DNA of 64,000 nt from Durusdinium trenchii. Its lineage: Eukaryota > Sar > Dinophyceae > Suessiales > Symbiodiniaceae. The position numbers were made by a program, and so were the translations under genes. Positions 21,401-32,004 of the stretch are shown here, piece by piece. The first letter of the stretch is position 1. Every line of letters begins with the position of its first letter. The stretch spans positions 477,082-541,081 of the forward strand of contig CAXAMN010023695.1 in the NCBI GenBank assembly GCA_963970005.1. The letters run 5' to 3'. Below the pieces are notes generated by a model, which had not been told where the DNA came from, ran no database searches, and worked only from the letters and a program-made list of their open reading frames with translations.

Positions 21401-21788
21401 TTTTTGGCGGTTCTTGCCGAGAGGTTCTTAGATCCTGCTGTTCCAATGTGCTTAGTTTCGAAGTACGAAGTTACCACACACTTGATGACCAGACACTGCA
21501 GTGGCCGGGAGTCATGGGAACTCGACATGAACATGTGCCGTTGAATGGTCTGTGCTAGTGGCTCTATTCCACGATTCCCGGCTTGCCAACCAGCACGTCA
21601 CGAGACGTTGGGGCCGTCGGGAAGCGCGTTGGGTCTAAGGCCTTGATGTTCAGGTGTCTTGGCGTGGTCTTCCGTGAACTTCTTCGGCGAATGTTCAGGG
21701 CCAGCGCCAGTGGCTACCTCCAACATGTGACATTGAGGTTTTCTTTTTCGTCATAACTTTGCATGTATCCTGGGTCACGTTCGCCCAG

Positions 21789-22090
21789 GTGTTGGGCGGA
21801 GAGTCCCCAAAACCGACAATAAGCGGCTCTGAAAAACCAAGGCGCCTGCGTCGCCGCTTGGCGCCCCCGCCTCCCCCCAAAACACCGATCACGAGGACGA
21901 CTGAAAGGACGACGGAAAGGACGGAACACCCGAGCGAGCGACGAACCTCGACGGTCGCTCCCAGCGTTGAGCTCACCGCGCTTCAGGTCCCCTTGGTGGC
22001 TTCCATGGGCTTTGAGCCCACCGCGCTGGGGGTCTGCCAGGCGACCGAGGCAGTGCTGCAGTTCCATGGCGAGGGGAAGGCGGGGAGAGG
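21789..22090 (+). CDS. Pro/Arg/Thr-rich exon
   Basis: Open from an AG acceptor. It begins VLGGESPKPTISGSEKPRR, has a stretch of five prolines, then repeated RTTER motifs, and finally SMGFEPTALGVCQATEAVLQ. Low complexity in the first half suggests a disordered linker. The frame ends at a TGA near 22097. Confidence 0.4.
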
Positions 22091-22511
22091 ACCATGAAGG
22101 TTTGGATGGGAGGGTTTGGGAGATGGGAGGATCATTGGAGGGGATGGAAGTGGAAGCTTTGTGGGGGGATTGAATCTTCGAACGACCCAATCTCCTTTGG
22201 AGCTGCGGTCGTGCCGCTGCATGCTGCGTTCGTGCCTTCACCCGGTTCCGCTTCATGGCTCAGTGGACGCAAATGGAAAAGATGCTTGTGCCAAGCTGCC
22301 ACTGAGATGCACAAATGCCACTGACGGAATGGAAGACACAGTTGTTTCCACCCGACCGAGCTGTTTGCATGAACCATCATGAAAAGAGGGTCGCATTACC
22401 GCTACTTCATATCAAGGATGTTGACACCGCTGCTTCTCGTTGTGTTGATGGAGCCAGTTTGCCTGGGGTTCAACTGAAGATCACCCGCTGAGGATGTGGC
22501 CCCATCAAAAA

Positions 22512-23234
22512 GATGGCTGTGGCGGCAGTGATGCGCCTCGGACGTTGGTCCGGGCCGACGAGTTCACTCTCTGACTTCTCGGTGAGTGAACAAGTAACGT
22601 TGGCATTATGTATGACATGACAGACAGTGGCTTCAAAAAGAGTTGGGCGATTTCCAACGTCTTGGGGTTGCGAAATGCTGCGCCGACACGGCCCAGGGCG
22701 CGCCGACAGGAGGCAGAAACACCGAAGGCTGGGAACGTCGACTTTGGGCATATGTGTTTTGGAAGACCCACCCACAGATCTACTTGTGTCACACCAGTTG
22801 CTGCAGCTAGGCCCATTCAAGACCTGTAAACTTGCGACCTTGGATGGATGCGGGGGTCTCACCAAGACTTGTCCTGAAAGGAATGAAGCTCAGGTGTTCA
22901 TCTTGTTGGTATGGTTTTCGAGCACCGTAGGGTTTGGCCCAATTCTATCTATTGAACGTAGCTTCGCGCGGTCATCGGAATCATCCAATATTATTGGTTG
23001 TGCTTTTTGCACAGCACAGGCTAGTGAAATTCTCCCATTGAATTACTAAGTGAACAAATGCAGACTTTGTTGCACAAAGCGCTCACCGACACAAAGCTCA
23101 CGAGCCCCGCCAGGTGGTTTCGCTGACGGTGGCCACTCCCAGTAGCCCCAGCCGCCCGAGCTCCGCGTTCTCCACTCGGAGCTTCAGGGCATCTGACCAG
23201 GGAGCCAAGGCAGGAGGTTTTCGACCAGAGGAAG
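22512..23234 (+). CDS. Ser-rich exons, possible protein start
   Basis: 22512-22581 starts ATGGCT and encodes MAVAAVMRLGRWSGPTSSLS with DFS before GTGAGTG. 23114-23234 follows CGCCAG in the same phase and encodes VVSLTVATPSSPSRPSSAFS and TRSFRASDQGAKAGGFRPEE before GTGATT. Both donors are good. It could be the disordered N-terminus of the channel gene that follows, or a separate gene. Confidence 0.45.
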
Positions 23235-23536
23235 GTGATTAACGGTGGCCCGGTGGCTTAAAAAGTACATACGGTATATGACATACGATATATGACATAC
23301 GATATGACATGATCTGTAATCATATATGGACCTCCTCGGTACCTACCAATGATATACTGTAACAGAAACGCTGTTTGGTACCAAATTTGACTATCCAGCT
23401 TTGAATCGCTGGCACAATCAAGAGCGTTTAAAGCCTAGACAGCACCTTTCACTTGCAGCTTCAAAGCTCACCTGTTGTTTCACCTGAGCTTGCAATGTGT
23501 GTGTGTGTAACCTTTGGAGTCACAAGGTTACTTTTG

Positions 23537-24274
23537 GAATGTCTCCCTTTACAGCAGGGGGCGTGACGGTCGATTTCCTAGTCACGCCAATGAAGCTATG
23601 GAAACTGACTGGATGGAAGTTTGGACGCAAACTTCCGTGCCTGCTGGTTAAACTTTTAAACTTTTGAACAGCTGCTCGCTGTCACTATTGTTTTGCTTGT
23701 TTTGCTTGTGCATACTACCTACCACCTACTAGCGACGGCCTCCAACCTTACGCGGTGGCCTCCAACTTCCTTGCGATGGCCTCCAACCAAAAAGCGATGG
23801 CCTTTAACTTACTACTTGTCACTTTTGTTTTGCTTGTGCATACAACCTACCACCTACTAGTGACGGCCTCCAACCTTAGGGCTGGCCCCCAACTTCCTGC
23901 GATGGCCTCCAACCAAAAAGCGATGGCCTTTAACTTACTACTTGTCAGTTTTGTTTTACTTGTGCATACTACCTACCACCTACTAGCGACGGCCTCGAAC
24001 CTTAGGCGCTGGCCTCCAACTTTCTCGCAATGGCCTCCAACCTAAAAGCGATGGCCTTTAACTTACTACTTGTCACTTTTGCTTTACTTGTGCATACTAC
24101 CTACCACCTACTAGCGACGGCTTCCAACCTTAGGCGCTGGCCCCCAACTTCCTTGCAATGGCCTCCAACCTAAAAGCGATGGCCTTTAACTTGCTACTTG
24201 TCCTCCTGGTATCTCAGGTTTTTTAACTCTGGCCGGTGTGTGGCACCGCACTCGCACCAGTACGGATTTCTACA
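23537..24274. repeat. segmental duplication with higher-order minisatellite, copy 1
   Basis: Starts GGAATGTCTCCCTTTACAGC and ends shortly after GTGTGGCACCGCA. It contains four units of about 127 bases starting near 23703, 23831, 23957 and 24085. Each unit has four sub-repeats of about 21 bases built on GCGATGGCCTCCAAC plus a linker with CTACCTACCACCTACTAG. Copy 2 is at 24949-25537. Confidence 0.9.
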
Positions 24275-24452
24275 AATGTGTCTGGCTTCATGCCAGCCCA
24301 GGGTGCCCCGAAGAGTGGCCCCTGTGGACCCGTCGAAGGGGGGTTTTTTGAACGTACCCCATGCCCGGATACAAAGCAGCTCGCAGCGAGCGTAGGTGGC
24401 CTAGGCCAAAGTCATTTGCCAAGATTTGACGGATTATTGAATTCCAAGCTGG

Positions 24453-24536
24453 CCGCCATTTTGGCATGCCTTTAGGTGACCACAGCGGTCTCAAGTCGCC
24501 CGCCATTTTGGCATGGCACAAGGTGACCAGAGCGGT
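24453..24536. repeat. short tandem duplication
   Basis: Two copies, 47 bases apart, of CCGCCATTTTGGCATG followed by AGGTGACCA and AGCGGTC. Confidence 0.8.
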
Positions 24537-24948
24537 CAAAGCAAGTTGAAGGTTCATTGGAACCTGTCGGGGCCTTTGTTTCTTCCTTTCTCTCCTTTTC
24601 TTTTTTCCCCCTCTTCTCTCCTGCGTAGCGTACTTACAAGCAAACCATGCTTTTGCAACAGGTTTTTCACGCCTCTTCATCCTCATCCTTTTCTTTCTCT
24701 TGTGCGCACTTTCGTCCGGACCTTAGCTTGCACACATACACGCACGTGTATTCTACTTACAACTAGGTTCAGGTGGCCCAGGCTTGTTACAATGAGGTTT
24801 GGCTCATCGGTTGTCCCTCTTCACTGGGTTCTTCTTCATCGGCAACCACACACACTTTTTGTCTGTCTCGTCTTTCTCATTTCATCTGCCTCCTTTGCTT
24901 GCACATGTGCTTCGCATAACCCCCTTTCCGGGCAGGATGGGGGTGTGG

Positions 24949-25537
24949 GAATGTCTCCCTTTACAGCAGGGCGTGACGGTCGATTTCCTATGGAAACCGA
25001 CTGGATGGAAGTTTGGACGCAAACTTCCGTACCTGCTGGTTAAACTTGTAAACTTTTGAACAGCTGCTCGCTGTCACTTTTGTTTTGCTTGTTTTGCTTG
25101 TGCATACTACTTACTACCTACTAGCGACGGCCTCCAACCTTAGGCGTTGGCCTCCAACTTCCTTGCGATGGCCTCCAACCAAAAAGCTGTGGCCTTTAAC
25201 TTACTACTTGTAATTATTTTTTTGCTTGTGCATACTACCTACCACCTACTAGCGACGGCCGCCAACCTTAGGCGTTGGCCCCCAACTTCCTTGCGACGGC
25301 CCCCAAGCAAAAAGCGATGGCCTTTAACTTACTACTTGTCACTTTTGTTTTACTTGTGCGTACTACCTACCACCTACTAGCGACGGCCTCCAACCTTAGG
25401 CGCTGGCCTCCAACTTTCTTGCAATGGCTTCCAACCTAAAAGCGATGGCCTTTAACTTACTACTTGTCCTCCTGGTATCTCAGGTTTTTCTCTCAGGCCG
25501 GCGTGTGGCACCGCATTCACATCAGTGCTCATTTCTA
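24949..25537. repeat. segmental duplication with higher-order minisatellite, copy 2
   Basis: Same flanks and internal structure as copy 1 but with three units (starting near 25096, 25223 and 25351). A short 5' segment present in copy 1 (around 23575-23595) is missing here. Confidence 0.9.
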
Positions 25538-25631
25538 TATATATATATGTGTGTGTGTGTGTGGTGGTTTATGAAGTCACATTGATTTGATTTGGCCCTT
25601 TGCATGCCCACAGCACCAAACAGCGTTACGG

Positions 25632-25712
25632 CTTCAAGAAGAAGAAGAAGAGAAAAAAACAAGAGGAAGAGGAAGAGGAAGAGGAACAGGAAGAGGAAGA
25701 AGAAGTGCTTGC
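25632..25712 (+). repeat. purine-rich AAG/GAG tract
   Basis: Simple-sequence tract of AAG, GAA and GAG triplets. It could be translated as a Lys/Glu run, and a frame is open through it, but no splice support is visible. Confidence 0.8.
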
Positions 25713-25820
25713 GCAAAGCCGAGCATGGAAATCACAGCACGTTTGCAAAGTCTTGCCACTGGACCACGTGGATCATCCGATTTTGCATGTCCTTTGCACC
25801 CACTTCTTTGGCAGGTTCAG

Positions 25821-26434
25821 TCGTTCGTTGGGGATGACGACTGGCGGGAGAAGCAAGTCTCCAAGGCCGGTGCACTGTTGGGCTGTTCGGCGGTTTTTTC
25901 ACGCTGATTCACAGCACGCTCAGGCGGTCTCGGTCTATTCCAGCAAACGAGAAGTTGCAGATGATGAGTTTCAGGAGATTCTGCAAGAGCAAGGACCTCT
26001 TCTCGTTGTTCGATCTGCGACTTTTTGAGCAGAAGGCTCCATTTTTGAGCTCGGTGGTTCATAGCGCAGTGACAAAAAACAACTTGCGAATGTTGAACTG
26101 TTTCATTGCTCCACCAAAGCCTCCCGCTTCTTTGGATGAACGAAACCTGAACATCAAGGATGGACCAAGTAAAGTACTTGTCACATACAACTTTTTCATA
26201 CTTTTTCTGTGGATCATTTCGCATGAGGAAGCGCCTGCATGTTGAAAGTCCCCTAAATTATGAGATCAGCGATTTTGCCTGTGAATGCTGTTCAGTTTCT
26301 TGACTGCAACCAGCAACTAGACCTATGCAACCACCACCATTAGGCCTCCACGCAGCGCCAGGAGTCGCTGATATCAAGACCGAAGAGGAGGAAGTTACGC
26401 CCAGAGTCCAGTTAGTGGAGACGACGGAGCGCCA
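25821..26434 (+). CDS. candidate N-terminal exons of the voltage-gated channel (gene D)
   Basis: 25821-25862 reads SFVGDDDWREKQVSK with a possible GC donor. 25961-26173 opens with ATGATG and reads MMSFRRFCKSKDLFSLFDLR and later PPASLDERNLNIKDGPSK before GTACTT. 26362-26434 reads VADIKTEEEEVTPRVQLVET before GTGAGG. The pieces lie directly upstream of the channel core and could be its cytoplasmic N-terminus, but linkage to the core is inferred from position only. Another frame is open across part of 25961-26028. Confidence 0.4.
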
Positions 26435-26988
26435 GTGAGGGTTGGGATCTGGTCGAATGCATGTACATTTTTCTCAATTTTTGTGTGTGCGTGAGGCGGG
26501 GCTACCGGCATTTCCCACTCTCCGGTTCCATGTGGGATTCGAGTTGGCATGCCGATGAGTGCCCCAGCGCCGAAGAGTCTAGAGAATGTCCAGAATTAGG
26601 ATTTGTTCAAATTGACCTACCGGGAGGTCTCCTCCAAACTGTATTTTACAAGTCAATTTGTACGAAACCAAATGCCGGACTTCTTTGGGTAGAGACGTGT
26701 AGCGTGCAGCAGTTGCCACCTGTCACATCCAGAGTATGTTGAAAAAAACGTAGAGAGAAAGATCACCTCCCTTGGACCTCTTGTCTTGAGACACTTGGTG
26801 ACATGTTTTGAGCCTGGGTGACCATGTCCTGTAGATTCAGACTGTGCGGCACTGCAGGCTTGTTTAAAGATACATCCGTCTGTTCGTTACGAGATTTCCG
26901 TAGCTGTTGCTGGTGCCCTGTTCAGGTTCTCAGAGAGACGGGTGTTGATAGATGGCTAAGCGTCCCAGTGCTAGGATGATACCTCCAG

Positions 26989-27222
26989 AAGGAAACTCCC
27001 CTTGGCGGTTTCCCTCGGTCTCCCCGGGTGAAGGAGTTTGAGTCGGGCATCGGCGTGATGATCGCCATCAATGCGGTGCTGATGGGCTTTGAAGTTGACT
27101 TGGCCAAGACAGGGGACATTGGATGGATCATTGTGGAGAACTTCTTCTGCATCTTGTGGATCACTGAGATGCTGCTGAAGTTGCGGGCTTTGAGGTTAGA
27201 GTACTTTTGGAGCCCTTTCAAT
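26989..27222 (+). CDS. gene D exon: S1-S2 of the voltage sensor
   Basis: Reads VKEFESGIGVMIAINAVLMG (S1) and VENFFCILWITEMLLKL (S2, with the usual acidic residue). Ends FWSPFN at a GT donor in phase 0, matching the next exon, which starts LLDFALV. The start may be 26989 or 26992. Confidence 0.75.
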
Positions 27223-30200
27223 GTCAGAGCCTCAGCTAGCCGAGAGCGGGAGCTGTCCAAGGGGAGGCAAATGGACTGGGATATTCCGGGTGTGTCGGGT
27301 TATTGGTGGTCAGCAGATTGAACACAGTTGCATCAGAAGACATTGGTCCCATTTGACAGGGATATTGTAATATATTGTAATATATATATAAGATAACTCT
27401 CAGAGCGGGAAAGGCATCAACGCACTTTTAAGGACCTTTGTTCTCTAATTCTGCTCCACCAACATGTCACATCAATTTTTTTGCCCATCTCATGTGATTC
27501 CTTCCGTGTCTCCTTTTCTTCTCCCCTCCGAATCGACTCCTTCACGTGACTCGCATGACGAACCTCTCAGCTCTTGGACTTCGCCTTGGTCCTGCTGGCC
27601 ATCGCCGAAGCGTGGATCATCCCCTTTCTGCTCCCCTCCACCGGCGGACCCAGCGGCCTGGGCGTCATCCGCATCGCCGCCCGGCCGGACACGCGACGTG
27701 CGTGGGCCGTTGCCGAGGACCACAGACTGGGACGACGGACGCTGCTTCTTCTTTTTGAAGCATCAGAGGCTTTGTAATGCACGGTTTTTACGGAAAAGTG
27801 GCTTTCGTTTGGTCACGAATTATGTACACCGGTATATATGAGCAACCGCCAAAACGTGCCATGACTAATTTCGTAAAGAGCGGTCGGGATTTCCAGGAGC
27901 GATAACCCGACGTTTTTTGTTGGCGGCTGCTCATTTGCCTTCACAGGTCAAATGTGCGTGATTCGGGCATGAGCTCGAATCTACAGACCTGGTTCCTCGT
28001 GGCTTGAGCGGGCAGCCAGATCTGAGGTGAGGATCATGCGGATGCTGCGGCTGCTTCGGCTCATCCGTTTGATGACACTCAGCATGATATTGAACGCTGA
28101 TGACGAGGGAGGGAGGGACGGAGGGAGGGAGGGAGAGAGAGATCAAAAAATAGCGGTGAGGTCGGACTTTGCATTTCAATATTGAATTAAGTATTGGTGT
28201 TGAAGCCGGCAACCGGCGGTTTCATTGAAAGCAATTGGTACAGCCGTTGGGTGGCAACAAAAACGCCCTGCCCTGACCTGTGGAATTTTCTGGAAGGTCG
28301 TTCGGCCTGTTTGAACGGTGTGGTGCTGAGGAAACTTTTCAAGAATTTGTGGCTCATCATCGTGGGCTTCAGGGAATCATTGAGCACACTTTTTTGGGTG
28401 CCTTGGATGCGGCAGTCCAGGACTCCAGGACCTGCGTGCGGGTCGCCTGTTCTTCATGAGCCCCCGAGCAGTTTGGTCCATGTTTTCAGCGGTCGTCTGA
28501 CCGTTCTACATCCTTGACCCCTTAGTCCACCGCGGTCAAGGTGATAATGCTGCTTACAGTGGTGATCTATGTGCTGCTTGGATGTGGACGTTCAAGACGT
28601 CTCGCACGAGCGTGCCGAAGACGGACGAAGACGCAGAAGTTCGGGGGGTCACATAGTCACAACGACCGGTCACGACAAAACCCTTTCTTTGTAGACCTGG
28701 GGTCGACTTACATTGGCACAACGACTCTGTCAAAACATTTTTTTACAGCCACCAACTGGCGATGATGAGCCAACCATCCGAAAGACTCTCAATGTATTTT
28801 CCAGGTTTCATGAACACGGCTCCCTTGAGGTTTGCGATCTTCCTTCGATACACCTTGAATTGCCTCTCCAGCCAGTTCGAAGACTGGAATGCCACTTGCC
28901 ATCACTTGGCCTCACTTTGCCTAAGACTTGCCGTCGAGAGTCCGACACGTGTCTCGTCATCGCACCCGGTTGGACCCAGGAGTGTGAAGAATATTTTGGA
29001 AGCATGCCTGCAGCGATGCTCGGTTGAGACCAAAACGACTGACTGAATTTGATTGGGCCCAACACTTTCTTGGCCAGCACGCTACACGTCCCAAACAGTC
29101 GCGTGGAGCCTGTTTGTTTGATGCGTGTGCCACTCACTGCTAGATTAGGTTTCTATAGGCGGAGAGTTTTGTGTGCCTTGCTGAGGATGTACACGATGTT
29201 TCAAGTCATCACGTGCCTTGCATTGGGATGGTGTCGGGGTGAATTAATTGGCTCACCTCACTCTGCAAGTGGTCCATGTTTCCTGGGTGTTTCCAGCTGG
29301 TGTAGACGGTATCTACTGGAGTTAGGTGCCTTCCATGTTCGAGGTTCCCTGTCTGGAGTTGCGATCGTCGCTTCGAAGAAAAGCCGTGCTGAGGCTGGAG
29401 TCTTGGAGTCAGGCAAGGCTCTTCTGCTTTCTGTGAGCCTTTGCTACAGACCGTCTCCGTCTATCGTGCAGGTCTTTGCCCGCCCAATTGTCCGGAAACA
29501 GCCGGCCTTTTTAATTTTCTTCCTGTGGCTGGGCTGCAGGGAGTCGAAACAGCACGACCCGTGGGATCGGATGTTTCGCATGCTCGCCCCGGTGAGGCTC
29601 TTCCTTTTTCTGACCACCTTTGGCATCCTCAACATCATTGTAGGCCTGGCCAAAGCCGGTGTCATCATGACAAGAAAAAACACACCTCAAAGATGACTCC
29701 AGACCGACAGGTGTCATTGTGGAGAACACCCTCAATGCGGCCAAGCAGAATCAAGAGTTGCAGGCCGAAAGCCGGGCGACTTTGTTCAACCGATCGGTCT
29801 GCTCCAGCATAGTCACTCGACCCGCTCCCGTGGGCACCGTTGAAGGAGCGGCGGATGCAACGGCAACTGCGCCAGGCCCGGGTGTGGCACAAAAGAAGAT
29901 GATGCACAGGAAGAGGGTTGTAGCATGTTGTAGCGGCAGTGGGTTGTTGGTCAGGAGCTTGAAAGCATCCGGAGGCTTTTTGAGGAGGCGGATGCGGAAC
30001 CTTGGGTAGTTACCAGATCTTGCAAGCACGGCAATAATGAACGAAGGGTCCAGATCTTGCAATTCAACCCTTTTTCTCTGGTTCTTTCTACGCTGGCCAC
30101 CCAACCTGCACAGCACAGCACATAAATATCCGAGGATGGCAGTGGAACATTGGAGAAGACCGAGTTCATCGATATTTTGAACGACCCCGTAGTGCAGGCG

Positions 30201-31271
30201 ACACTCACGCGCCACTTGGCTTAACATGACGGAATGAGGCCGCGCAGATTGAAGGAGACATCAGCAGTCTTTGGGGTGTCTGACAGATTTGTATGGTGTA
30301 ATTATGCTGCATATCTTTTCTAATCCTGTGTGGCTATTGTAGTTTGGGGCATCGCACACTGTAGGGCAAACCTATGCAAATCCTCTGAAGAGGTAGGTCC
30401 AGGTGTCACTGGGATTCGAGGCATGGAGATACCCATCGACGATCCAGGGGCGCTGTTTGAAATCCTAGACCCACAGGCATGTGTGTCCCGTGCCAGTGCC
30501 GAGCGCTTGATGTGTGGGTGATGCTGCAGAAATCGAATCACCATTTCTAATCAGGATTCGATCCGTCTAAAGGTCCAAATCTCTTTGATCTACCATCTGG
30601 ACGTGCTGCATGCTTCATAAAGATACACTTTTTACTTCACTGGCGAAGTGGACCAAAGTGGCCCAATGTGGCGACGTGTTCATGCGCCATGCGCGCCGAA
30701 CCGCGGGGGGGGGGGGAAACCCGGGTCCGCCTGTGCCGACCGTGCCGTCCCAGGGGAACGACTCGCTGAGCTTCCCCACCTTTGCACAAGGCCGGAGCGT
30801 CCCGTCGTGGAGCGAAACACTGAGACACCATGGACGGTCCAGGGGACGTCTAAGAGGGCGGGCTCCCAAGCAACGGCCCCCCAAGTCGTTCCACCGTTTT
30901 GTAGGCGTGCTAGTGGATCTGCAAAAGGTGTACTGTATATACTAAGCCTAGTAGATGATCATGGGCGGGCATTGGCGTGCCTGGCTCTTCGAACTTGGCA
31001 GGTGTTTTGAGAGTGAAGGGGCCTCCCACGCAATTGGCACCTTGGCATTGGCGATCAAATGGCACTGCCTTTCATTGATATGCGCGTCACCGCGCGCCGT
31101 GAGGATATGAAGACCATGCAGCTGGGCGTCACCTCCATTTCAAAACGGGTGACCAAAGTGGAGCAACTTGGAGATGGCAATGGGCTGGCCGGTTCCTGGT
31201 CCTACATGCGTTCTCACCTGACGTCCTATGCCGCAACTCTTGGTCGGGAAGGCGGTGATACGACGCTGTGA
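26989..31271 (+). CDS. single-domain voltage-gated cation channel with EF-hand (gene D, gene outline)
   Basis: One six-helix domain of the voltage-gated ion channel superfamily is visible in order. S1-S2 is 26989-27222, S3 27571-27663, S4 28027 to about 28075, S4-S5/S5 28344-28397 and 28541-28570, and the pore 28980-29014, 29186-29212, 29394-29412 and 29472-29524. S6 is 29597-29643 and 29711 on, the EF-hand 29955-29996 plus 30135-30215, and a C-terminal helix about 31068-31271. The filter TLESWS resembles the homotetrameric bacterial Na channel NaChBac (TLESWAS), so a homotetramer passing Na or Ca is likely. The EF-hand suggests Ca-dependent modulation. Exons between S4 and S5, in the turret and in the C-terminus are unresolved. 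Confidence 0.75.
27571..27663 (+). CDS. gene D exon: S3
   Basis: Thirty-one codons, LLDFALVLLAIAEAWIIPFL and onward to SGLG, with the conserved S3 aspartate. Acceptor AACCTCTCAG, donor GTCATC. Phase 0 at both ends. Confidence 0.7.
28027..28075 (+). CDS. gene D exon: S4 voltage sensor
   Basis: Reads VRIMRMLRLLRLIRLMT: five arginines at every third position, the signature of an S4 helix. It follows GATCTGAG. The 3' end is not resolved. Confidence 0.8.
28344..28570 (+). CDS. gene D exons: S4-S5 linker and S5
   Basis: 28344-28397 (start approximate) reads NLWLIIVGFRESLSTLFW and ends at GTGCCT. 28541-28570 starts after GGTCAAG and reads VIMLLTVVIY before GTGCTG. Both are phase 0, giving a continuous S5 helix. 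Confidence 0.65.
28980..29212 (+). CDS. gene D exons: pore helix, two mini-exons
   Basis: 28980-29014 (35 nt) reads EEYFGSMPA and ends before GATGCT, a GA donor. 29186-29212 (27 nt) begins with the base completing alanine, reads MYTMFQVI and ends before GTGCCT. The join gives EYFGSMPAAMYTMFQVI, the usual pore-helix pattern. Using the nearby GT at 29023 instead does not keep frame with the acceptor at 29184-29185. Confidence 0.7.
29394..29412 (+). CDS. gene D 19-nt micro-exon: selectivity filter
   Basis: The single first base completes the threonine codon left by the previous exon, then CTG GAG TCT TGG AGT CAG gives LESWSQ. Acceptor GCTGAG, donor GCAAGG (GC type). The assembled filter is TLESWS. 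Its length is not a multiple of three, so skipping it would break the frame. Confidence 0.7.
29472..29643 (+). CDS. gene D exons: post-filter and S6 start
   Basis: 29472-29524 reads VFARPIVRKQPAFLIFF and ends at GTGGCT in phase 2. 29597-29643 completes the codon and reads LFLFLTTFGILNIIV, ending before GCCTGG (GC donor). The phases close exactly. Confidence 0.75.
29711..29770 (+). CDS. gene D exon: S6 end and linker
   Basis: Follows CCGACAG and reads VIVENTLNAAKQNQELQAES, the end of S6 and a cytoplasmic helix. The frame stays open further. A change of frame before the EF-hand means the exon stops somewhere between here and 29916, possibly at a GC donor. Confidence 0.65.
29955..30215 (+). CDS. 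gene D exons: EF-hand split by a GA-AG intron
   Basis: 29955-29996 reads ELESIRRLFEEADA and 30135 on reads DGSGTLEKTEFIDIL then NDPVVQATLT. Joining them gives the 12-residue calcium loop DADGSGTLEKTE with acids at 1, 3 and 12 and glycine at 6. This needs a GA donor at 29997; the GT at 30008 would insert residues into the loop. The 3' end is uncertain. Confidence 0.65.
30400..30474 (+). CDS. gene D exon: second helix pair, possible EF-hand start
   Basis: Reads GMEIPIDDPGALFEILD, like the entry helix of a second EF-hand following the first in channels of this kind. The loop itself was not found. Confidence 0.5.
31068..31271 (+). CDS. gene D C-terminal exon
   Basis: Reads RREDMKTMQLGVTSISKRVT and KVEQLGDGNG, a helix resembling the region after the EF-hands. 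The frame ends at TGA 31269-31271. Confidence 0.4.
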   Translation, partial: PFIDMRVTARREDMKTMQLGVTSISKRVTKVEQLGDGNGLAGSWSYMRSHLTSYAATLGREGGDTTL

Positions 31272-31999
31272 GCATTGCCATGGAGGAGTGTGACTGAGGC
31301 CTTGTAAGGGTGCCAAGGTGGTGGCGGGCTCAACGAAATGAGCCTAGCAAGCGCAACAGCACCAATTGGGGGCATAAAAGATCGATAAACAAATCCTCAA
31401 GAACATGAATGAAGAGCCAATGGGGCTTTGCCAGGGGAATGAGTCCTCCCCAATCTGTCATTTGACAGGTTCTCAATGACTTGGCCTTAAGTATGTCTGC
31501 TCAGGGTTTGTTTGTCAAGCAATTTTGGGCGTGTTGTATGTTCTCCAGCTGCAATTGGGCCAACTTCCGCACAAAGGCCCCCAGAAGCGGGCGTTTGGGC
31601 ATTTGACCTGGTCATGGTCACGAGCAAGTCGGACCGTGTTAAGGCAAGCAGTTGACCTACATACAGCTCTCCTGAAGAGGAACATGTCGATGCCCGATGC
31701 CCAGATGGTGACATCAATGGTGACGACAAGGGGGGCGGGAACCTTGGGGGAAGTGATGCCAAACAGTGACATGCCACATTTGCAAAGGATATCCGAGACA
31801 TCGGAGATGAACAGTAGTTGAGGCTCACGGTGCACAATCCTGGCTCATTTGAGATGCTGCGGAACGCAGTCTTTAAGCAAGTGCTTGGTGTTCAATATGT
31901 CAGAAAATGACTTGTGGACCAACCAACCCCAGCGTCCCAAATCTAGGCGACATCACCAACATCTGCACCAATCCAATTTCATTGCTTAACTCCATCTAT
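31272..31999 (+). other. no gene seen
   Basis: Open frames exist on both strands near 31490-31835, but none has splice or domain support. Confidence 0.4.
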
Positions 32000-32004
32000 A
32001 TCTC

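Noticed and set aside
23755..24045. Open frame of repeated hydrophobic peptide through the minisatellite
   Set aside because: Unit length is not a multiple of three, so the frame is not kept across all units; no start or splice support.
24453..24520. GCCATTTTGGC resembling the spliced-leader core
   Set aside because: Only 11 bases match, the TCAAG end is missing, and the motif belongs to a local tandem duplication.
25600..26028. Lys/Glu-run open frame as a separate gene
   Set aside because: It is driven by an AAG/GAG simple repeat, and its second half overlaps a better channel-side exon frame.
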